Source: Maniola hyperantus (lineage: Eukaryota > Arthropoda > Insecta > Lepidoptera > Nymphalidae). From it: a DNA stretch of 64,000 bases. A program made the position numbers and the translations under genes. The stretch is taken from assembly GCF_902806685.2 (NCBI RefSeq), contig NC_048560.1, positions 5,856,212 through 5,920,211 of the forward strand. Direction: 5' to 3'. Numbering within the stretch: the first letter of the stretch is position 1; every line of letters starts with the position of its first letter. Of this stretch, positions 10,243 through 19,400 are shown piece after piece. The notes beneath the pieces were generated by a model. The model saw nothing but the letters and a program-made list of their open reading frames with translations. It searched no databases and had not been told where the DNA came from.

Positions 10243-10687
10243 AAAAAACCGGTCAAGTGCGAGTCAGGCTCGCGCAATGAGGATTCCGTACTACAGTCGT
10301 ATTTTTTCGACATTTTGCACGATAATTCAAAAACTATGATGCATAAAAATAAATAAAAATCTGTTTTAGAATGTACAGGAAGACCTTTCATTATGATACC
10401 CCACTTGATATGGTCACTTACTTCGAAAGTTGAAAATACTAATTATTAGTTCATGACCACAATTAATTTTTTTTTGTGTGATCTAACCCTAAATTCACGG
10501 TTTTCAGATTTTTCCCCAAATGTCAGCTATAAGATCTACCTACCTGCCAAACTTCATGATTCTAGGTCAACGGGAAGTACCCTGTAGGTTTCTTGACAGA
10601 CAGACGGACAGGCAGACAGACAGACAGACAACAAAGTGATCCTATAAGGGTTCCGTTTTTCCTTTTGATGTACGGAACCCTAAAAAA
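10243..10687 (+). repeat. CGGAACCCT repeat with (GACA)n
   Basis: Most complete copy of a recurrent element. One end is AAAACCGGTCAAGTGCGAGT, the other ends TACGGAACCCTAAAA. It contains TTCATGATTCTAGGTCAACG, a (GACA)n microsatellite and AAGTGATCCTATAAGGGTTC. It has no TIR and no coding capacity; class unknown. Confidence 0.65.
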
Positions 10688-10866
10688 CATATCGCGGAAT
10701 AGTATTCCAAACCCTAGCCATGCGTATGAGGAATGAAGGCGCAGGGTGGATTTGGCCAAGCGTGAAACTTTAAGAGCCCTTTACCTTGTGTTGTCATTCT
10801 CTTGAGGCTTGCGGTAACTGAGGGCACAAAGTATCATTATGTCTCATTATCTCCAAAACAGCGGTG

Positions 10867-10970
10867 ATACCCTAGCCTAGTGGTGACGTCGTCGGCCGCC
10901 AATACGAGTGGTCGGGGGTTCGGCCCCGGGCACGTACCAATAACTTTATGACTTTTAACTTTATAAGCAA
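10867..10970 (+). repeat. SINE family S1, 5' part
   Basis: tRNA-like head with GGTCGGGGGTTCGGCCCCGG, a degenerate B box, cut off at 10970 by a family C Helitron-like insertion. Confidence 0.6.
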
Positions 10971-11192
10971 CTAGCTGAGGCCCGCGATTTTCGTTCGCGT
11001 GGAATTAGGTTTTTATAAATCCCGTGGGAACTCTTTGATTTTCCGGGATAAAAAGTAGGATATGTCACTCTAGATGTCTTCAACTATACCCATGCAAAAA
11101 ATCACGTCAAGCCGTGGCTCCATTGTGACGTGATTGAAGGAAAAACCAACAAACAAACACACTTTCGTATTTATAATATGGGTACCTACTGA
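10971..11192 (-). repeat. Helitron-like element, family C
   Basis: From CTAGCTGAGGCCCGCGATTT to a degenerate TATGGGTACCTACTGA. Family C has a GTTT-rich microsatellite and the body AATCACGTC/ATTGACGTGATTTTTTGCAT in place of the GACA tract of family A. Confidence 0.7.
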
Positions 11193-11214
11193 ATTAAATA
11201 CCACTTGCTTTAAC

Positions 11215-11512
11215 GACGGTGATGGAGAAACCTGTCCATTACTGAGCACAGGCCTCCTCTCAGAATGAGAAGGGTTTAGAGCCATAGTCTGCCACGCTGG
11301 CCAAGTGCAGATTGGACTTCACTTTTGAGAACATTTTGGAGAACACTCATGCATGTAGGTTTCCTCACGATGTTTTCCTTCAACGGTGAAGCAAGTGATA
11401 TTTAATTGTTTAAAATGGACATACCTCCAAAAAGTTAGAGATGCGTGCCCGGGATCAAACCCCTGACCTCCCGAATAGGAGGTGGCATCTATACCACTCG
11501 GCTATCACGGGC
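11215..11512 (-). repeat. SINE family S1, near complete
   Basis: Minus-strand copy. The head reads CCGAGTGGTATAGATGCCAC on the minus strand, then the B box GGTTTGATCCC, then the S1 body and the GGGTTTAGAGCCATAGTCTG tail region. Confidence 0.7.
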
Positions 11513-11529
11513 CCAATCTACCCCCCATC

Positions 11530-12165
11530 ATTAGTAAAATAAGCTGTATACGTGATGTCACTCGACCCCAAAATTTGGAAAGTGGCTTTTAGAGGTCCAT
11601 TGTGTTGAAACTTGCAATGGCTGCTTTTCCATGCGCGGAAAACAAGGAAACTTTCAGTGTACCTCCGCTTTTTTTGCATTTTTACAATATTGCATGCGTT
11701 GCAAGTTAACTACCTTATTCTTTACTAGATGATGCCCGCGACTTCGTCCGTGTCGATTTCGGTTTTTAAAAATCTCGTAGGAACTGACCGCGTGGATTTC
11801 GATTTTAAAAATCCCGTAGGAACTCTTTGATTTTTCGGGATAAAAAGTAGCCTATATGTCCTTCCCCGGGATGCAAGCTATCTCTGTACCCAATTTCGTT
11901 AAATTCGGTTGAAAGGATGGGCCGTGAAAGGCTAGCAGACAGACAGACAGACGGACAGACAGACAGACAGACAGACTTTCGCATTTATAATATTAGTATG
12001 GATTGAGAAAAAAGAAAATCCCGGGTTCGTCATGTAAGGACGAATATCGCTTTTCAGGGTAAGCGATGAATAAATATTCACGAAAGAAGAAAAAACTTAC
12101 TAGATATGGTTCTGAAAACTCAATTATTGTCGACTTAATACAGTCAGTTTTGGAAATCACTTATT
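11530..12165 (+). repeat. Local tandem duplication, copy 1
   Basis: Shares with copy 2 the blocks GAAAGTGGCTTTTAGAGGTC, GCAATGGCTGCTTTTCCATG, ACAATATTGCATGCGTTGC, ACCTTATTCTTTA and GGTTCGTCATGTAAGGAC. A family A Helitron-like element (11725-12002) interrupts it. Confidence 0.65.
11725..12002 (-). repeat. Helitron-like element, family A, with internal duplication
   Basis: From CTAGATGATGCCCGCGACTT to TTAGTATGGA. The block TTTTAAAAATC(T/C)CGTAGGAACT occurs twice in tandem inside, making it longer than other copies. Its (GACA)n tract is also long. Confidence 0.8.
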
Positions 12166-12172
12166 GACTTAA

Positions 12173-12387
12173 CTAGCTTATGCTCACAACTTTGTCCGCG
12201 TATACTACACAAATTTGAAACCCCTATTTCACTCCCTTAGGGGATGAATTTTCAATAACCCTTTCTTAGCGGATGCCTACGTCATAATAGGAAAATGTAT
12301 GCATGCCAAATTTCAGCCCCATACGTCCAGTAGTTTGAGCTTTGCGTTGATAGATCAGTCAGTCAGTAACCTTTTCCTTTTATATAT
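12173..12387 (-). repeat. Helitron-like element, family B
   Basis: From CTAGCTTATGCTCACAACTT to CCTTTTATATATTATA. Diverged relative to other copies. Confidence 0.7.
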
Positions 12388-12479
12388 TATAACAGTTTTG
12401 GAAATCCCTTGTTAATTATTGACTTATGACATGCTTAGGAGATTTTTATAGCTTACTCTCTCGCGATTAGTGGATTAGT

Positions 12480-13440
12480 CTACCGTATAAGTGATTTAGC
12501 GTTTCGGTACGACGTCGCGTGGAAACTTAGGCGTACAGGTACGTGTTGTCACTAAACTCTTATTAGAAAGTGGCTTTAATAGGTTCATTGTGTCGCAATG
12601 GCTGCTTCCCCATGCGACAAAAACAAGGGAAATTCTCAATGCGAGCTTTTCTTCCATTTTTAGGGTTCCGTACCTCAAAAGGAAAAACGGAACCCTTATA
12701 GGATCACAGATATAAGATCGATTTTATTGTATAGAATCACTTCGCCTCCTACTTTTGAACTAAGCAGACCTGTAAAGAACCTAGAAGTACTGAACCTAAA
12801 GAACATTGTGAACCCGAAAATAGTGAATAATAAATTGTGATCAAGAAAATATACAGTCCACTGAACCCTCCGAGGAATTAATTTGAATCCCTCCCCAACA
12901 ACTTTGTTGTCTGTCTGTTTGTCTGTCTGTCTGTCGGTCTGTCAAGAAACCTACAGGGTACTTCCCGTTGACCTAGAATCATGAAATTTGGTAGGTAGGT
13001 AGGCCTTATAGCTGACATTCGGGGAAAAATCGTGAATTTGTGGTTACATCATACAAAAAAAATTAAATTGTGGCCATGAACTAATAATTAGTATTTTCAA
13101 TTTTCGAAGTAAGATATCAATTGGGGTATCATATGAAAGGTCTTCACCTGTACATTCTAATACAGATTTTTATTGATTTTTATGCATCATAGTTTAAAAA
13201 TACGACTGTAGCACGGAACCCTCGTTGCGCGAGCCTCACTCGCACTTGGCCGGTTTTCACAATATTGCCTGCGTTGCGACTTGCGTCGAGTACCTTATTC
13301 TTTAGTGAGAAATGTTGAGGAAAAAAGAAAATCTTGGTTTTAAAGTAAGGTTCGTCATGTAAGGACTAAGCTTTTCAGGCCAAGTCTTTATTCATGAAAG
13401 AAAGAAAGAATTATTGCTATGGTTTTCAGTTCTCTGACGT
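12480..13440 (+). repeat. Local tandem duplication, copy 2
   Basis: Diverged duplicate of 11530-12165 with the same block order (GAAAGTGGCTTTAATAGGTT, GCAATGGCTGCTTCCCCATG, ACAATATTGCCTGCGTTGC). It is interrupted by the CGGAACCCT repeat at 12660-13258 and not by a Helitron. Confidence 0.65.
12660..13258 (-). repeat. CGGAACCCT repeat with an extra 190-bp insert
   Basis: Minus-strand counterpart of 10243-10687 (AGGGTTCCGTACCTCAAAAG to CGCACTTGGCCGGTTTT). Between GGATCA and CTTTGTTGTC about 190 bases (about 12707-12902) are inserted that the other copy lacks. That insert is AT-rich and unrecognised. Confidence 0.65.
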
Positions 13441-13454
13441 AGCGATGTGATAAA

Positions 13455-13545
13455 TCCGGCTGGGTTTGTTGTGGGCCTCTTCTCAGACCAGAGCGCGTTT
13501 GGAGCCCTAATGTAGAATTAGTTACATACGACTTTTACTTTGTGA
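13455..13545 (+). repeat. LINE 3' tail fragment
   Basis: GGGTTTGTTGTGGGCCTCTT and CAGAGCGCGTTTGGAGCCCT match tails at 25478, 36140 and 51395. Confidence 0.5.
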
Positions 13546-13556
13546 TTTATTTTTGA

Positions 13557-13782
13557 CTAGATGATGCCCGCGACTTCGTCCGCGTGAATTTAGGATTTTA
13601 AAAATCCCGTGGGAACTTTTTTATTTTCCTGGATATAAAGTAGCCTATGTCCTTCCCCGGGATGCAAGCTATCGCTGTACCAAATTTCGTCAAAATCGGT
13701 TGAACGAATGGGCCGTGAAAGGCAGGCAAGCTGACAGACGGACAGACAGACGGACTTTAACATTTATAATATTTTATTTGGA
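13557..13782 (-). repeat. Helitron-like element, family A
   Basis: From CTAGATGATGCCCGCGACTT to a degenerate TTATAATATTTTATTTGGA. Confidence 0.7.
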
Positions 13783-13784
13783 AA

Positions 13785-14335
13785 ACCAACAGCTTAAATT
13801 AACCTATTAAAATCTTAAAAATTAAATAACTAGAAGCTAATATTAGGTTCTCACAGGTAGAAAATTAGATTAAGATCCTGTATTGTGTTTTTTCAATGTT
13901 TACCTTGTGTTGTGTGCAATAAAGTGTAAATAAATAAATAAAAATAAAATATCCATATTATTTATTATATATTGTACAAAATTAATCCAATATCACAGTG
14001 GTAATCACTTTTAATTATTTAATAATTACTTGAAGATGGAAACAAATAAACTATTAATAAACTTAAATCTAAAAAAAAAGAAAACAATATTAAATTAAAA
14101 CTAAAATAAATTAAATTAAATCTAAAACCTCATCGAGACCACCGCAGCGAGGCATTGTACCCAAGATGCTGGCAGCATTACCCCTTTGGATGGCCAAACT
14201 AATTCTTTGGCCAAGGTAGCTGCCAGCTCTCGGGTCCCCGGTTGACTCGATAACTCTTTTCGCAATTTCTTCAAAAAGAGCTCGAGCCCCCGGGCCCCAC
14301 GGCCCCAAGGTCTCCACACCAAAATATCCATATTA
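13785..14335 (-). mobile_element. LINE 3' end (reverse transcriptase C-terminus and A-rich 3' UTR)
   Basis: On the minus strand a 68-residue frame (14317-14111) contains ETLGPWGPGAR, GDPRAGSYLGQRISLAIQRG and NAASILGT. This is the characteristic carboxy terminus of one group of non-LTR reverse transcriptases: an ETLG-W motif followed by QRISLAIQRGNAASILG. A T/A-rich 3' UTR follows to about 13785. The clade cannot be fixed from this tail alone. Confidence 0.6.
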
Positions 14336-14665
14336 GTATGGATTGTGTAATTCCCATCAAAATTGGTTCAGTCAGCCTAGCGTGATGCGCGCACTAACAC
14401 ACAAAGTACCTGCTTATTAAAATTGTAATTTAATGTGAAGAAAACGTCAACAACTTTTATTTTAAGTAATTATATTTAAAAAATACACTCCTCCATACTT
14501 GGCAGTGAGGTTTAAAATGTTGCATTTTATTCACATAACTAATATTTAAGCACCGCCATTAAAATGTTATAAAATAATATAAAGCGCGCGACAACCTCCG
14601 ACCACTCAAGCTCCACCCGCCCGAATGTAACGTGGCGGTAGGGTTGTCACAAGTGAGAAAAATAA

Positions 14666-14803
14666 TCAGTACCCTTATTATAAATGCGAAAGAGTGTCTG
14701 TTTGTTGGTTTGTCCTTCAATCACGTCGCAACGGTGCAACGCATTGACTTGATTTTTTGTATGGGTATAGAAAAAGATCTGGAGAGTGACATAGGCTACT
14801 TTG
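14666..14803 (+). repeat. Helitron-like family C, 3'-truncated
   Basis: Starts TCAGTACCCTTATTATAAAT after an A, followed by GTTTGTTGGTTTGTCCTTCA and GACATAGGCTACTTTGTCAA, then breaks off. Confidence 0.7.
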
Positions 14804-15837
14804 TCAACCTTGGTTGTTCGACTGATAATAATAATCGAGCTAGTAAACAATATTTCGAACAAGTCGTTCGACTTCAGTTTCGATTCGACTAATTTACAAA
14901 GAACTTTTTGCGTTCGACGCATTACGCGGTAAGTCGAAAGACCAAAAGTTAAGCGATTAGATACCTATTCGACTGAAATGATTACAAATTAAAGTGTGGC
15001 ATGAAATTGATACCTAATTTTCCAATTTTCTGGTTTCTTATATATAGTTTATTTTTTTTTGTATTTGTATTTATTTATTTATTAAAGAAGAATATTTGCA
15101 GGTTACAACAAGTTTGGTGCATTCATAAACTTTAAATAAGTTTTTCCGTACACCAGTGCCGTCGACAGTCGATAGGTACCTACACGTAACATTAATTTAT
15201 TGTTATACTCAATACTTAACAGCTAACTAACAATTACTTAATATAAACTAACAACATTAAGCTAAATGTGGGTTATTTTAAACTTACTATACATTAAAAA
15301 GTATTTTAGACTTAATATACATAATAGGTAAAAAACACAATCATTTATATAATGTAGGTAGGTAAGAAAACGTTCATTATTAAATATCACAGCGGAGTAG
15401 TAACATACCACGAGCGTAAGACGCTCACTCACACTACTTCGTGTATTATATTTTAACTGGTACAGGGTGATTACATTATTAATTTAAGTTCAATGTATAT
15501 ATGTTATAATTATTTTGCTGATGTGTAGCTTAGTGTAGCTTAGTGTAGTGTAGGGTTAGTGTAGCTTATTTCAAGTGAAATGTGTAGATGTAGTTAATGT
15601 ACACTAACTACGTAGGTGTAGTAGTGTACTCAGTCATACACCATCGACATAACTAAGTCGATAGTACATGACTAAATTGTTAAGTTCGTTATGAGTAAGT
15701 AGTTAGTGTTAATTGTAGATAGAATTTTTTTATTTTGGATTTTAATTTTTTTTCTGTAATAGTGTCTCTCAAAGGTTGGGGTAATTGATTGATTAGGTTA
15801 GGTATAACATAGTTTAGCGTTCTTTTCCCATATAGGT
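14804..15837. other. Unassigned AT-rich stretch
   Basis: Includes a low-complexity GTGTAG(CTTA) region around 15525-15620 and an A/T-rich region at 15030-15400 with long poly-T/A tracts. No gene recognised. Confidence 0.5.
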
Positions 15838-16264
15838 TGTTCAATAGGGAATGATATACCGAGCACTTACCCTTTGCGCCAGCTGCAGCATAACACCCTG
15901 GGCCCAGGTCTTCTGTGTCGATAGCACCCTATTTTTCACATATATATTGTCTTGAAAAGAAAGTGGTCACTGGTTTCAGTTAAATCACAATCACAACACA
16001 TCGATTGAGTCCAGATTCCAGAAATTAATTTGTTTTGCACTGGAACGCGTGCTTATCGATTATTGCAGTCGATCTGAGAGATATGATGGCGCCGAATCGC
16101 CAATCAGAAGGACGCATTCGCATGCGTTGCATCGGCGCTAGGGGGCGCTCGACAAACCAACCCAATGAACAATTACGAAAATAAATATTAGATAAATTTG
16201 CTAGAAATAAATCCTCCAAATTATGTTGACTTTAAAATATTATATTCTGTTCCAGTACGGAACA
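15838..16264 (-). repeat. BEL/Pao 3' LTR
   Basis: 427 bp, inverted ends TGTTC/GAACA. Same sequence as 21880-22306 by direct reading. A 64-residue frame inside both LTRs is a by-product of the repeat. Confidence 0.95.
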
Positions 16265-16410
16265 TGCCGCTCGCCTTAAAAGAACGTAGATCTTTTAACT
16301 AACTTTATAACTAAACTTAACAAAACTAATGAACTTAATAAAAATAAAGGTTAAAACTAAATAAGTATATGTTTTAAATTTAATTTTAAAATAATTTTGG
16401 GAAAATTGAA
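16265..16410 (-). other. BEL/Pao 3' untranslated spacer
   Basis: AT-rich segment between the gag-pol stop and the 3' LTR; the purine-rich tract lies against the LTR. Confidence 0.7.
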
Positions 16411-19400
16411 TTATTGCTCAGGTAGAGGGCAAATTTTAACGACAGGACGTTTGAAAAGGCCGTTGCCGTATTTCAACGTTACAACTCGCGTCACACCGTC
16501 CAATCCAGGATGAAGGGCGTGAACTCGAGCCAGGCGCCATTGCAAAGGAGGCAAATTATCGTCACATACTACGACAACAGTGCCTTCACGAATAGGAGGG
16601 CCGTTATTATGAAACCACTTGTTACGCTGTTGAATCTCATGCAAATATTCGCGGCTCCAACGTTTCCAGAAATGTTGGACAGCTTGCTGTACCCAACGCC
16701 ATCGCGTAAGCCTGTTAGGTGGGACATCTATCAGTGAAACATCAGGAATGGCAGTGAGGGGTTCACCTATAAGGAAGTGTCCTGGCGTTAGTGGCAAGGG
16801 ATCTGCGGAATCCGCACTTAATATGCAAAGAGGACGCGAGTTCAGTACGGCCTCAATTTGACACAGAAGAGTATGCATTTCATCATACGTCTGAGTTCGT
16901 GTGCCTACGACGCGATGCAAGTGATGTTTAAAGCTTTTAACTCCACTTTCGAAAATTCCACCGAAATGGGGGCTATATGGGGGTTGGAAGTGCCACGTGA
17001 TACCCTGTTGTAGGGTTTTATTATTCAATTCATTTTGGACAGAATCTGAACGCAAAAAATCGTACAAATCTCTTAGTAAGTTGTTACATCCAACGAAATT
17101 TTTTCCCCCATCAGAAAATACGTCCTTACAAATTCCGCGACGTGACGTCATACGGCGTAACGCAGCTAGAAACGCATCTGTAGTTAGTTCGGAAACTATT
17201 TCTAAATGTACGGCCTTAACGGACATGCATACAAAGACGGCGACATAGCATTTAATTATTTTTGCATTACGGACCTTGTTAGCGCGCACATAGAAGGGAC
17301 CCGCGTAGTCAACGGAAGTTTTAAGAAATGGACGTTCGGGTCTCACGCGTGAAGCGGGCAATGTACCCATGGGAGGCTGAGGTCGCACCGGGCGCGCACG
17401 AAAGCATTTAACGCATTGATGTATTCGCCGGCGAATCGCATCTCTGCTAGATAGTATCCAATAATTTTGATATAGGAAATACTGCACCGTTTGAGGACCA
17501 GCATGCAAAAGCACGTTATGTGCATCATCAATTAATAAGTCAGTAAATACGTGTTTCTTTGGTAGAATCAATTGATGTTTCGAGTTGTAAGCTAGTAAAG
17601 ATTTATGCAGTCGTCCGCCGACACGTAAGCATTTATTATCATCTAAGAAAGGATTTAAACGTTTTAATGTATTGGAAGGACAATGTCCTTTTGATATTTT
17701 AATAATATCATCACTAAAGGTCGTTGTTTGAACAATTTTGATCAGACGGCTCAAAGCAAATTTAAACTCCGGAACAGATACATGATTGGAAAACGAATCT
17801 TTATTTTTTTTACATTTATGGTAAAACCGGAACACAAGTGCTACTACACGTACTAATTTTCCCAAAGAGGAAAATCTTGAAAATAAATCAAGATCTTCAG
17901 ACTGTGTGATCGTAGATACCGTATTCAAGGCGACAGGTAAGTTACGTTTTTCCTCGCTTGTATTGCTTATAACTTTTGTTACAGGCCAAAAGGACTCATC
18001 CATCGAGAGCCATGTGGGTCCTTGAAACCATAAAGTGTGTTGCACAAAGGTTTCTGGTAACATACCGCGTGACGCACAGTCTGCGGGGTTGTCAGCTGAC
18101 GGCACGTGACGCCAACAACTAGCCGGGACGTGGCTTAGTATTTCGCTCGTGCGATTTGAGACAAACGTTTTCCATTCGTGAGGTGATGAACGTAACCATG
18201 CTAACACAATGGATGAATCTGACCACGCATAGATATTCTCAAAATTAATACGACCGCTGTACAAATGAACGATCTTATCGATAAGTTTCGATAAGAGTAA
18301 GGCAGCCATTAATTCAAGACGCGGGATTGTCAGTCGTGGTTTTAAGGAGGCGACTCGCGTTTTACCGAGTAAGAGAAAGATGTGAACTTTACCGAGTTCA
18401 TCAATGTAACGCAAATAAACACACGCCGAATATGCCTTTTCAGAGGCATCTGAAAAGCCATGTAAGTGGATTACATTATTCACGCCAGTAAGAACGTGGC
18501 GTGGGATAGACACGTTGGATAGGGCTTCCAACTGATTAAGAAAGTTTAACCAAGAATCAGAGATATCGATAGGCAGACTATCGTCCCACCCTACGCCTGA
18601 TAGCCAAAGCAGTTGCATTAAATGTTTAGCATATAACGTTATAGGAGAGAGCCAGCCCATTGGATCGTAGATTTTTGCTATTTGAGAAAGTATGTTTCTT
18701 TTAGTGCACTGCCGGGACGAAGCCTTTATGCTAAAGGTGAAAATATCCGCATTGGGATCCCACTGTAATCCTAGCACCTTGGTGGTGGTATCGTTTTCCA
18801 TGCCTGCAATAGACACGATTTCAGGCCGCTCGCCATGAGAGTCAGAGGGCTGGGCAGTGGCGACTATGGCTGGTGTGTTGCTATGCCATTTGCGTAATTC
18901 AAAACCGGCTGACTTACACAGTTGAATTAATTCGGTTTGTAATATGAGAGCCTTTTCAACGGTGTTCTCACCTGAGACAACATCATCAACGAACACGTCA
19001 TTATTTAAAACCCTTGACCCAATAGGGAAGCGGTCTGCTTCGTCGTTTGCGAGTTGCTGTATAGTACGCAAAGCAAGATACGGCGATGCATTAACTCCAA
19101 ACGTGACTGTACGTAGGCGATACTCACATATAGATTGTTCAGGACCGAATCGCCATAGAATCCGTTGGAAGTCACGATCTGATTCACGAACTAAGATATA
19201 GCGATACATTTGTTTGATATCCGCTGTAAAGGCGATTCTGTGAAGTCGAAATTTTAAAAGTACATCTATGATGTCTGGGTGAAGTTTGGGACCAGTTAGT
19301 AAAACATCATTAAGCGCCAGACCATTGCTGGACTTGCTGCCGGCATCGAACACAATTCTAGTGCGTGTTGTGCTGGAGTCTTTGAATACGCAATGATGAG

